Positions 46,401 through 57,399 of a stretch of 64,000 bases of DNA are shown one piece after another (position 1 is the first letter of the stretch; every line of letters begins with the position of its first letter). The position numbers were made by a program, and so were the translations under genes. The stretch covers positions 60,001 through 124,000 of the forward strand of contig MNCI01007747.1 in NCBI GenBank assembly GCA_015680685.1, in the 5' to 3' direction. The notes below the pieces were generated by a model, which saw only the letters and a list, made by a program, of their open reading frames with translations, was not told where the DNA came from and ran no database searches. The stretch comes from Gnetum montanum (taxonomy: Eukaryota > Streptophyta > Gnetopsida > Gnetales > Gnetaceae).

Positions 46401-48086
46401 GCTAATGAGGAGGACTCTCCTGTTGATGGGGAAGAGGCTAGTGCCTGAAAAAGAAGGAAATTAGCAAATAAAGGAGAGGCCCTTCTCTACTAAAGAGGCA
46501 CCTCTAGGGATGATCCCTTCGTTGAATGTAGCTCAGTGCCGAAAGGAGAGATGAACATGGGGGAAACTTCCATGGTGTTGAGGCAGCTAGAAGGAGGGAA
46601 GCTACAACTCAATGTTGGTAATTTAGATCATATTTTTGATAGTCTATCAATGAGCGACACCCCCCCCCCCACTATCACCCTTGAGGATTTTCTGGGTAGG
46701 AGCTTTACATTGTCATTTGCATTGCTCATCAAGTTCATTGTAGTCCTCTCGATCATAACTAACACTTTTTGTTATGTAGTGGATACCATTGTCAATACTA
46801 CAGGTCCTTATTTGATCCATGTGCAACCATGGGTCAAAATCCCTGATAAATTTACCTTTATGGAAGGGGTGATCAAAGAAATGATCAACCATCTAAAGCG
46901 GGTCGATCTGAAAATGGATAAGTGAAGTGGCTACGCTAGGCTTCTTTAGCTTGCTAGACTTTACTATGCTAACTTGCTAAACTTTGCTATGCTAACCTAC
47001 TAACCTTTGCTACACTAACTTGCTAACCTTTGCTATGCTAACCTACTAACTTTTGCTATGCCAATGTGACTCATGCCCTTTATGTGTGGTTGACAGCCTC
47101 CCACCTCAAGTGGGACCTAAAGAAAGTATTTAAGGTTGACGTCGTGCTTGCATTCCCATAGGAAGTGACCAAGGTACCTCATTGCATATATGATGAGGTT
47201 AGAGAATGTGCATTATACTTGGCATGCTCCTTGTGGGAGTGCAGGCGTACAAATGAAGACATGGAAATGGGTCCAAAGGCTTGAGAAAGAGAAGGCAAGT
47301 CTAGCCACCGCAGTGGGAGACCTCCACTCTAGAAATGAATTCTTTTGGCCTTGGATATCAATGATGGCAGTTGGTGCATAGCCATCATTGATTATGCTAG
47401 ATATTGGATGACTATGCAATGCAAGAACGAGGCCACTTGGGAAATAATAGAGCAGTGAATGTAGATGGACTTGTTAGCCCAAAAGAACCAAGACTAGAAA
47501 GATTATAGCGTGAGAGTTTACGAGCGGGGGTAGTCCCAGAAAAACCACAAGCATATGAATAAACTAGAACGTGCTACCTATCGTATATAGTATTGGGATG
47601 CTTCTATGAAGCTGTATACACATGAATCATTCCTTGATTTCATTGGTGCTTCCAGGGCTTATGAAAAATTCATGCAACAAGTGACGATCACTAAATCTCC
47701 TGAACAGGAAGTGACTTTCCTAATGGGTGGGACCACCACTAGCTCCTTTTCACTAGGGCCACCTAGGTGGATGGCTATTGAGAAGGAGAATGCTACAATA
47801 GATGTTGACTTGGGTGATAGGTTTTAGGCATATATCACTGAAGTGGAGGTCTAGCAACACCTCAGGACTAGCTTGGATTACATAGCTCCTAAGACAAACA
47901 TGGGACCATCTCGAGTTAGTCACCTTTTCTTTTATTTATTTGATGCAACAATTTATTTTATTCTAGCCTTTATCACGACTATAGCTAACTACTTTTTTGT
48001 GATAGAATCTTGATGAAGATGAAAGGCCCTTTGAGGGTGGGAACAATGATGTAGCAAAGGATGATGGAGGAGAAGATGACATGTGA
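43412..48086 (+). pseudogene. Antisense multi-exon gene carried by element B
   Basis: Plus strand, opposite to B. Exon 1 (43412-43513, MQTPSTHQGGQGKRH..., 34 codons) ends in CCG|GTAAGT. Pyrimidine-rich acceptors follow at 44098 (TATGTAG), 44639 (TTACCAG), 45028 (TATTACAG), 47096 (TTGACAG) and 48005 (GTGATAG), each opening a protein-like frame: GNAKANFDHPRNFRG; YVDKNELHDDNNAL; ENKSHEVTVITSRHHEAN through EEAHYNWAKHLYKGLQVE (45030-46060); an acidic Glu run (46213-46250) to WVKIPDKFTFMEGVIKE (46536-46925); LKWDLKKVFKVDVV to LYTHESFLDFIGASRAYEKF (47097-47830); and an acidic last exon ending DDGGEDDM (48006-48086). Scattered stops, mostly TAG, show decay. Family not recognised. Antisense ORFs are known in Tat elements, usually after integrase, not here. 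Confidence 0.55.
46950..47065 (+). repeat. Tandem repeat of about 26 bp in an intron of the antisense gene
   Basis: About five units of the type CTTTGCTATGCTAACCTACTAAC, alternating AACTTGC and AACCTAC, upstream of the acceptor at 47096. The TGCTATGCTA word is the one that builds the palindromes in the LTRs of B. Confidence 0.65.
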
Positions 48087-48249
48087 GAGCAAGGGATCTT
48101 TTTTTGTATTATTTTGATTTTGAAAATATATTGTAAACATTATTTGATCAAGACTCTAAGTGAAAAATGAATTACAACAAGATTCATCTTATTTTGGCTT
48201 GTGCACCACATATGTTATTCATTTTTATGTTTTTCCTTTTACCTTAGTT

Positions 48250-48535
48250 TTAGGCCATTTCAGGCCATGGCAGAGACGTAAGAGAAAAAATTTTCTTTTG
48301 CTAGTTTTAGGCCTTGGAGGGCCGTAATAGTTTTAATGTAGCAAAATTTTGCTAGTTTTAGGCCTTAGTAGGCCATAACAATTTGAAGTGAAATTTCACC
48401 AATTGTAGGCCTTAGCAGGCCATAGTGATTTTAAAAGGAAAATTTTTCCAGTTTTAGGCCTTAGTGGGCCATAACGGTTTTAAGGGAAAAACTTTTTCTA
48501 GTTTTAGGCCTTAGCGGGCTGAAGTGGAATGTAGT
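48250..48535 (-). repeat. Dyad minisatellite array B1 (after protease)
   Basis: Six units of about 55 bp, on the plus strand TAGTTTTAGGCCTTAGTGGG then CCATAAC. On the element strand this is GGCCCACTAAGGCC followed by TAAAACTAG, the same design as the other arrays. It lies just past the end of the antisense gene and before protease. Confidence 0.75.
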
Positions 48536-48703
48536 AGATGAAGGAAATGTGAACAATTTAAAGCGTGGATTAGACATGCAACATAGATGAGTGAATATTA
48601 AGAAAAAAAGGTATAAATGCGTAATAGGGTTAATTGGATAAGAAGTAGTGGAGTTTCTATGCTACAGGAGTAACAATTATTCTCGCAACTACTTCTTAAC
48701 CCC

Positions 48704-49537
48704 TCATGGGTTTGGGGATGCATAAGGCCAAGAGGCTTTATTATGGTATTCTTCTACATCGTCATCTACCACTTGAAAAGGCAACTTAGCCCACACAATT
48801 TTATTTTTTAAGTCGGCATCTTGGGCCGGCTCTTTTGTTGGACAGTTCGTGGTGGTGGAAATAGGTGCTTCGTTCTCAGCGATTATGACCTTTGAACCTT
48901 GCTCCATGTCTATGTTGTTTATTGCCTGAGTTGTTACCTCGTCACCATGTATTACCACCTCCTTTTTTGCATAGAGTAGATGGATTTCTTGATGTATGGA
49001 TGAAGAGATAGCCCCCAGTTGGGCTAACCATGATCTCCCTAGGATCAAGTTAAACTCGAGCATCTCTTCCACCATGATAAATGTTGCATTTGTGGGGAAC
49101 TGGTCCCCTTCCACAAAGGCGATGTAGATAGTGCCTTTCACCACTACTCACACCCTATTAAAGGACTCCATGCATGACGTTGTTGTGGGTTTGATCTGGT
49201 CTACCAAACCCAACTTGTCCACTCTTGGGAATGGGATGACATTTGTAGTAGCCCTGTCATTAATGTGTACTCTTTGGATCTTATGTTGGTTGACCCAAAT
49301 TGTGATGAACAAGGGTGCTTTCATCACTTGACCCTTTTTAGGGTCTTCGTTAATGGACTCGTCATAGAAGATCAACTGGGATGATGATGGTTCTTCGGGC
49401 ATAGTAGGAAGCATGACCGAATGGATCACTTTCTCTTCTACCAACATGTTCTCATCAATAAGTATGGCTATCAACATGCGAACTAGGGTCTCATGATGTG
49501 CGGTGGAATTCATTACTAGGTTGTACAAGCTCAGCAT
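48704..49537 (-). pseudogene. Aspartic protease region of element B
   Basis: Two minus-strand frames (49537-49148 and 49144-48704) abut with a shift. The first has LYNLVMNSTAHHETLVRML and the active-site-like VHINDRATTNVIP, where Asp-Arg-Ala replaces the usual Asp-Ser/Gly-Ala, so the catalytic site is altered. The second has FIMVEEMLEFNLILGRSWLA, matching element A. The C-terminal part is linker. Not functional. Confidence 0.7.
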
Positions 49538-49899
49538 TAGGTTCTTTTGTTTTAGAGCCTATTTCACCTAAGTAAGAGTGCTTAGAAGATCTAGCCCACA
49601 TTCCTATTGTTTATTGCCCTTCTCTTCTTTCATCCATCCTAGAAGATGAATTTCCCAAGGAGGGGCAGTTTTAAGTTTAAGGTAGGACCCTTTTGGGTGA
49701 GGTGGAGATAATCGTGCATGTGTGGCAGTCTTAACTTTTGGTGATGAGGTAGGCATATATGTAGAGGATGAAGGGGTATGCTTGGAAGGACCTGGGGTGG
49801 TACATTCCATATCCATTTCACCTATCAAACACTCTTCCTACTTCCTTGAATGAGAAGGCAGCGATGCAGCCTTGTGCAAGTTTTGTGGGATGGGGGCAG

Positions 49900-52482
49900 T
49901 TAAATGTGCTAGCCCCCTGATGACGAATGGAGCTTGTGGCATTAGTGTGGATGGTAGTGTAGTTGTCACTACAGAAGATGTAGGGGTGGATGTTTGAGGG
50001 GGGACCTTAAGGAAAAATGGTTTCTACGGCATTCTTCACACCATTGTTGGTGTGGCTACGCTATGTTGAGGTATGCAAATCACAAATAGTCGTTGTAGCT
50101 ATTCTGGATTACAATCCATACCAATAGTATTGATGACATACCTCACATTGTTAGCATTGAGGGGATCCTTGTAAATGTGCATGGATTGATTCTTAGGGTG
50201 GATGGGGTTACTTTCATCCAACACCAATTTCCCCTGATCAATCATCTGTTGAATGTCATCTTTTAAGGCCAAACAGTAATCTATGTCATGACCACAGAGT
50301 TGGTGGTAATCATAGAATCATTCTAGCCTAAAATTCTTAGGAACTGGAGGCTCATCAGGCATGGCCAAAGAGGGGTTCCTAAGGAGTTCGCAATACCATT
50401 GATGTCTTTTTCTTGCCTCCTCTAACATCCACTTGTGTTGAATATACCCCACTCCTAGTAGTTGCTTTAGAAGTTCTGAAGGCTTGACGGGCAATAGGAT
50501 ATATTTAGAGTCATCTTTATGCTAGAAATTAGGCTTATATGGGGCAGATTCTTTAGGTGCTGACATGGATAGCTGATCTACGTTGCCTGGGTTGAGTGCT
50601 AGGCTAGTTGGCGTAGTGGCTACCTTCTTATTGTTCTTGTTGTTGGGATTGGCTTCGTTTGCCACAATGGCCACTGTGGCTATTGCAGCCTTGCCCTTAT
50701 CTTTGTCCTTCTTTGTAAATGTGTTCTTGTATGCAATGTAGGCTAGATCCTTGCTTGCCTTAGCCACGTCTTGTATGCTTTTGGTATGGGCAAAAGCCTG
50801 ACTAAGAGTTCATGGAGTGAGATAATACAACTTGGACTTAATGAATTCATTCACTGCACTCTTAAAGATGGCCAACAAATGGGCCTTTGTGATAGGCTCG
50901 CTAATCTCATTAAGGGTGGTACTCCACCGCTATATGAATTTCTAAACTAATTCTAGTGGATCTTGTTTCATGCTCATTATCTAATCCAGCATAACCTCTA
51001 GTCTCAAGTTATGAATTGAGTCAGCAGCTCCTCTAGGGTTCAGATAGAGGAGCATGGAAGCACGTGGTACTAGTCCAAGGCCTTTCCCATTAGATACATA
51101 GAAAATATGTGGATGATGTGTGGCCATTGTTACAAAAGAAGGGACTTAGATCTAAATGTATCAAAATGCGCATTGGGATCACCCTCCCCATTGTATTTTG
51201 TGAAGTGGGGGAGTGGCATCCTAGGGGGTAACGTTAGCATGGAGATTGCTGGGCTGATGGGATCATCATGGTAGAAATCCATGACTTGTATCATGTCAGA
51301 ACCAGTAGTTTTGAGGTGTTGAACCTCTTTAGTTAGGGTCTAGATAAGTTGAAATACTTGATCCAAACCTAGGGGCAATGTAAACGATTGGGAACCTAGA
51401 GGGAAAACCACCATCGATGCCATGGTAGGAGCCGCAGCCTGGCCCATAGGTGGTGCTATTGGGGCGACCCCTACAAGCGGTGCTACTTGTGCTATCCACC
51501 ACCCAGTGGGTGGTGCTATTGGGGTAGCCATCGTTGGTGGTGCCACAGGGTAGGTCTCTTATGTGACCGATGGGACAAACCACAGTCTTGTGCTTGGTTG
51601 TATCATTGTTAGGACCTAATATGCTTGGTGGTGAGCATAGTGGGACATCTATGAAGGTTGGGAAGCAAGGGGCCAAGTGAATGGGGTCCACCAAGTGGGT
51701 GGGACTAGGCCCACAACTAATAGTGGAATAGGTGTAGATGCCAAAATGGATGCGAAAACTGTACACAACTACGATATAGGTACTGTATGGACATAGGGCA
51801 GGGTAGTCATGATCGGTGCATGGTACAATGCAGGAATGGTTTTTGGAAAAGATTGCAAAAGGGTAGTTCTTGGAAATGAGATGGAGGGATAGGTGTGTTG
51901 ATATGTTCATTGCATGGCATGACTACCCGTTGTCAATGAAAGTGTGGGTTGCGACAGTGCAGATGTAATCATTAAGGCAACATTCATAAAGAGTGGGTTC
52001 AACTAGAAATACAAGGCAAGAGGGATAATCACAGGGTTAGTTTAACCCCCATCCTTGGACCAGAAATCGATCTCCTCTTGTCTATCTTGGAAAGCCTCAT
52101 CATAGTGGAATGTTGTGTCTCAATGTTCCCTAGGCCTACTTGTCCATATTAGCTGATCTACAATCCACTAATACATTTGCATGAGAGGAATGGAAATGCT
52201 AGGAGTGGAAATAAATTCCCTCCCATTATGGTAAATGAACTCGAAGTTACATTTTTCTTCGAGTTCTTGGGCGTCTAAGGGAAAATTTTCTTGGACCTTA
52301 GCATAGGGAAAATTGTAAAGTTTGGTTTGTTGTACCAAGCTCTCAGGTGATTAGTTTTGGATCTTGAGAGATCAGCGTGGCCCTAGCACTAGGCTAGTTG
52401 ATTATTCGACACCTGTGGTTCTGTGAACCAAAAAGGGGATCTCAAGTTTTAAGGTAGCAACAATGGTGGTTGAGGAAACCAT
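49900..52482 (-). pseudogene. gag: gag of element B, broken
   Basis: The ATG at 52482 begins MVSSTTIVATLKLEIPFLV; the N-terminal part resembles that of A (CNFEFIYHNGREFI against FELIHRDGKEYI). A Pro/Ala/Thr-rich segment follows (about 51910-51330), then the capsid-like core with HFTKYNGEGDPNAHFDTFRSK (51215-51150) and MYLMGKALD. An Asn/Lys/Ala-rich linker is at 50767-50522 and the Tat-type YHQLCGHDIDYCLALK segment near 50310-50260. Several stops and shifts. It would have formed the particle. Confidence 0.75.
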
Positions 52483-52704
52483 TTTTCTAGGTTAAAAAGT
52501 GTTTTGCGAGCAAGAAAAGAAAAAGAGAGATCAAGAGGCGATTGGAGGATTTTTGTCCTGGAGGGTTTCAAAGGAACCATCTATGCAACTTGCTTGTACT
52601 GCATGATGCATAAACAAATCCAACGGTGTCACACTTATGCTAATGAGCATCGACATACAGAGAGCATGCAGGACTACTCGTGAGACATAGAAAAGGCACC
52701 AAAA

Positions 52705-52723
52705 GGCCCTCCTTCTAGCACCA
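52705..52723 (-). other. Primer-binding site of element B
   Basis: On the minus strand TGGTGCTAGAAGGAGGGCC lies a few bases after the LTR end GCTACA. The position fits a primer-binding site; I did not assign the tRNA. Confidence 0.6.
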
Positions 52724-52729
52724 AAAAAC

Positions 52730-54495
52730 TGTAGCAACCAAAAATGTCAATGGCTGGAAACATCAAGAGGTTGCCAGGAAAATAGTTTAACCCTAGATCC
52801 ATGTGAGGGTTGTGCTAGATAAAATGAACATGGGGCACCCTAAATGGTCTAGTCGATTAGACAAGGACTTAATCGGTGTAACTTAACCTTATGTGAACGT
52901 TGTTTCAATTGCAAGATACGGGAGGTAAAATCGATAATTAATAAATGTAGGAATGAAGGAAATAATTCCAAACAGTGATAACAATAAAGAGATAATAGAA
53001 TAAATTGGGTTAAGGAAATGCACCGCTACAAAGTTGCGAGTTGAATTCTTTGCCTTGTTTTGAAAATGTATGATAAGTTTTACAATGCCAGAGGCAAATA
53101 GAGAGTTCAAGGATGACCCAAACTCTCAAAATACCTTAACTATGCCTTTGAATATGAACTTAAAATCCAACTGCATAGAGATGTCAATGCTTTGGATGAG
53201 ACATGCCAACCAGGAGAGCTAACTAGTGTAAAATGCTAACAAGGCAATAGCTCTTGTTAATGCAAAAGTGATAATTCTTTGAGTCAATAAACCCACCCCA
53301 AAGAAAAGCCAACATGCAAAAATGTTAATGCAGATAGGCAACTCAAATTGCTACCCCTTTGAGTGTTGCTCATCAGGGTATTTATAGGGCCAGGAGTAGG
53401 CAAGAAATGAGGCTTGGACACCACGTGTCCTAGACCCATGAAATGCTAACGCGCCCGTACTGTGTAGATATGCAAATCCAATCATGAACCTGCTACACTG
53501 CAACCATTTTGTCAAAACTGGAGATGCTATAATTAGGTGTGCCAACAATGCGAACGAGAGATGAAGCACATCGACATAGCGTAGTCGCTTACTACGTTAT
53601 GCTACACTATGTAGCATAGCACATCGACATAGGGTAGTTGCTTCTGACACAATGCTATGCTATGTAGCGTAGCATAGTGTAGCCACTGGGTCAAATAGAA
53701 AACTTCCATTGGAGTCAAGAGCATTTTTTGGAAACTTTGGCACATACTAGGTTAACCTTTCAAGCATTTTTTTGGTTTTCATGTCTGCTACACTGTGCTA
53801 CGCTACATAATGTAGCAGCCAATGTAACATGCATTTCTATCAAAGTTGCGTGGTTTCACAAGAAAATTTTGCTTGTGGTTCATGGGCTAACTAAGATAGA
53901 GAAGTTCTAGAAGCCAAAATGTTATTAGATGTAGTTCATTTGCTAAATTGGCTTAGCAGAGGAATCTTTTCATTATAGCATAGCACCTTGCACAGGCTGA
54001 ATTCTGACTTTGCTTTGAAAAAAGGCTTTACGTGTTTTGCACTTGCTACACCATGCTATGCTATATAGCATAGCATAGCATAGCACCCTATGTTGGGCAA
54101 ATTATGACATCTTCCTTGCACTAACATCTTGCTAAAACTTATTTTTGGAAACTTGATTGATTTTTTGAAGGCTTGCTATGTTGCGTAGCATAGTGTAGTG
54201 TAGCATACTTCCCCACTAGAAAACATGCCGAACTATTTTGCCCATCCTGAGCACTGTCGACAACTCCTAACATAGTTTTTGTTAGACTATCAGCTAGGTG
54301 AATTGCCCAAGTGGGTAGGTCGTAGAGTCCATCAGGCTTGTCAATCCTAGAAGTAGAAAAATTGCTAGACTGCACAATCTATCTTCGGTGTTTATGCCTC
54401 ATTGCTCAATGATCATGATGCTACATTTGCCGAAGTCCTTGCCTAAATTCCAAGACCCTGGTGAAGCAAGAGTGCCTCAAAATTTTATGGTGTCA
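52730..54495 (-). repeat. 5' LTR of element B
   Basis: 1766 bp. It contains five palindromic clusters of GCTATGCTATGTAGC and GTAGCATAGC words (53588-53612, 53650-53682, 53785-53815, 54046-54085, 54170-54205). Homologous to the split copy at 33518-38099. Confidence 0.9.
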
Positions 54496-54804
54496 TAACA
54501 CATCAAACTAAGAAATTGAACATAACATAGAAACTAGTAGTGAGGTGAGTTATGGTAGCATATATGGATGATTGAGAAGGTGGAATGGAATCCCAAATTG
54601 AGGTCATAAAAAGTCCCTTATGGAATATGTGTCTAAAATGACCTATGAAGACCCATCCTTAGTCTAGACCATAACCAACCTCTTTTAGTGACTTTGCATC
54701 ACCACTCTAAGACTAATCTACTTACTCAAAACATAAGAATGCTTGCACAAAATAACCACCATTCCATAAAGGAAAGAAAAGAGAAGTAGGAAGTGAGATA
54801 GAGA

Positions 54805-55326
54805 GGGTCTTAGTTGGAGGGGACATTCAAGATGAGTAGTATGTTTTTCTAATTCCATAGCTAGTGCTTATAGTTCATTTATTTTTCTAAGGGGTCTTAG
54901 TTGGAGGGGACATTCAAGATGAGTAGTATGTTTTTCTAATTCCATAGCTAGTGCTTATAGTTCATTTATTTTTCTAAGGGGTCTTAGTTGGAGGGGACAT
55001 TCAAGATGAGTAGTATGTTTTTCTAATTCCATAGCTAGTGCTTATAGTTCATTTATTTTTCTAAGGGGTCTTAGTTGGAGGGGACATTCAAGATGAGTAG
55101 TATGTTTTTCTAATTCCATAGCTAGTGCTTATAGTTCATTTATTTTTCTAAGGGGTCTTAGTTGGAGGGGACATTCAAGATGAGTAGTATGTTTTTCTAA
55201 TTCCATAGCTAGTGCTTATAGTTCATTTATTTTTCTAAGGGGTCTTAGTTGGAGGGGACATTCAAGATGAGTAGTATGTTTTTCTAATTCCATAGCTAGT
55301 GCTTATAGTTCATTTATTTTTTTTTT
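54805..55326. repeat. 87-bp tandem repeat, six copies, apparently identical
   Basis: Units start GGGTCTTAGTTGGAGGGGAC at 54805, 54892, 54979, 55066, 55153 and 55240; the last is cut a few bases short by a T-run (55316-55326). By eye the copies do not differ, in strong contrast to the decayed surroundings. Located in the integrase-ORF3 spacer of E. The rest of 54496-55990 is AT-rich and unassigned. Confidence 0.9.
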
Positions 55327-55989
55327 GCACAAATTTATTTTTCTTTGAATTCCCATCATGTTTTTTTAAAAATAATTTGGATGAAAACCACACCATCCAA
55401 AGACTTTATTTGACTCGCTATTAGTGGTTAAAATGGAATCGTAAGAAGTTCATGAAAAACACCCAAGCACTAAAGTAAGTAGAAAAGTATAGATGGTATT
55501 AAGTCTCCATGAAGTTACATCCTCTACAAACATTTGAATCCATCCCAATTCCAAAACTACCAAGGTCACCAATTAATTAAAATTTTCTTTAACGAAAGGG
55601 ACCTCAAACTCCTAGAATAAGAAAAACCATAGAGTTTATTGGATGGGTGAATGACATGGGCTCATTGCCTATTCCATGAAAAATAAACCATGTCATAGTC
55701 ATCATATGGCATAATTCAAAAATAGAAACCAAACATTAATAATCATAACATTAATCACAAACCATCATTAGTAAATAGCAACAATGCCACTACGTCTTAT
55801 GGTAATAAAGCACTTTTATTAGTAGAAATAATTAAAATTCACACACAAACAAAGAAAAGTAAAATATATATATAAGGAGATGTGAACTAATCAAGAAAGA
55901 TAAAACATACTAACAATGTTGTAAAATAAAAAATTTAAGAAAGTCAATAGAATGAAAAAGCAAATAAAAAGGTAAAAATCAACAAAGTG

Positions 55990-57340
55990 CAAAACAAAAA
56001 ATGAAAGAATGAGGAGCCATGTGGATGATTAGCATGGATGGCCATCTTCTCAATGACTTTGTTGAAAGGAGGAGATCTGGAAAATTGAGTGTGGTTGTCT
56101 ATCCATTAAGGTGGTAGTTGCACTAGCTTGTCATGGTTCTAGGAAAGGTTTCACTTGTTGGATGTTAACCGACAAATTTTTATTTGGATTTTTAGGATTC
56201 TAGATTAACATAGCCATAGAGGAAAAGATCTGATCAATTAGACAAGGTCCTTTCCATAATGCTTGGAACTTTGTCTTCTAGGGTACATCTATGGGGTTCT
56301 AGTAGAGAACCTTATATCCTAGTTGAAATTTAACTTTCCATTTTTTGAGGTCATGACATTGCTTGTTAAATGCATTCTACACTTCATTCAAAGAAAGGTC
56401 CACCAATCAATTTTTATCTAGCACGTTAAGGTTGATCAATCTTTCTTTTGATGCTAGACTTAGGTCAAGAGTCAGATCACAAGCTATTGAGAGTGTATAA
56501 ATTTCGAATTGAATCAAGAGCATTGGAGGCTTTCCATGCACTAGCTCATAGGGAGAGTAGCCAATAGGAAGTTTTCATGTTGAGCAGTAGGCCCATAGGG
56601 CATCATTGAGTTTTGTGCTCCAGTCTTTCCTATATTTGCTTATGGTTCTTATTAGGATGTTTGTGATCTCCTTGTTAGTACCTCTACTTGACCATTGGCT
56701 TGGAGGTGATAGGGTGTAGTTAATTTATGTTCAACTGCCAAGTGTTGCATTAACTTTCTAAAAGTGGGACTTGTAAAATGAGTTCCATTGTTAGAAATTA
56801 GTACACATGGAACCCCATACCTATTTACAACATTTTTGTGTAGAAATATAGTAGTAATGGAAGACATATAGTCAGTAATGGATACTACTTCTACCCATTT
56901 TTTGGAGTGGTCAACTACTATAATGATATACACATTTCCATTGGATATGGATGTGATGGGACCCATGAAGTTGATGCCCCATATGTGAAAGAGCTGCAGT
57001 GGTTAAATCCACTATTGAGGACCTTCCATTCAAGTGGTTATCCCACCATCCTATTGATAATGTTTACACGATTGGAAAAATTGGTGGGCATCCTTGAAGA
57101 TTGTAGGCCAATAGTATCCTATCCTCAGGATTCTTATGGTCGTGTTTCTCCCTGCATAGTAGCCTATACAAGGTCCTTTGTGAGCATCTTGGAGAATGTG
57201 TAGTTGATCTTCATTAGGGACATACCAAAATATTATTCCATCGACACACACCTTATAAAGGTGCTCATTGATTTCCATGAAGTATTTGGCCTGATGAAGA
57301 AATTGTTGCTTCTTTCTAAAGTCAAGATCTTGTAGCATCT
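55990..57340 (-). pseudogene. pol: Integrase of element E, broken and with altered catalytic residues
   Basis: 57338-57051 holds the zinc-binding region, but the second His is Tyr (HKGPCIGYYAG...CKHYQ). The core follows: WGINFMGPI (Asp to Asn at the first catalytic position), VDHSKKWVE, then LISNNGTHF (Asp to Asn at the second) and QANGQVEVL (Glu kept). A later part decodes KYRKDWSTKLNDALWAY and GYSPYELVHGKPPM (56640-56520), then the C-terminus to about 55990. Both Asp-to-Asn changes are G-to-A on the element strand. Confidence 0.75.
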
Positions 57341-57399
57341 CCTAAGTGAGAAGATAGGTGAGGATGTCATTGTACCATGTTTTTTCTATGGACACTTGG

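Larger units (their letters stand above)
33518..54495 (-). mobile_element. Element B: Tat-type Ty3/gypsy element nested in E
   Basis: LTRs 33518-38099 (3', itself interrupted by F) and 52730-54495 (5') begin TGTAGCAACC and end GTGTTTCA or GTGTCA on the plus strand. The flanks are CAACA (33513-33517) and TAACA (54496-54500), a 5-bp target duplication with one change. Minus-strand order: primer site, gag, protease, array, cargo with an antisense gene, array, RT, truncated RNase H, integrase, array, spacer, polypurine tract, 3' LTR. The layout equals that of A. Confidence 0.88.

Noticed and set aside
46661-46672. Poly-C run within the antisense gene as a programmed frameshift site
   Set aside because: A single homopolymer in a decayed gene is more simply explained by slippage or sequencing error.
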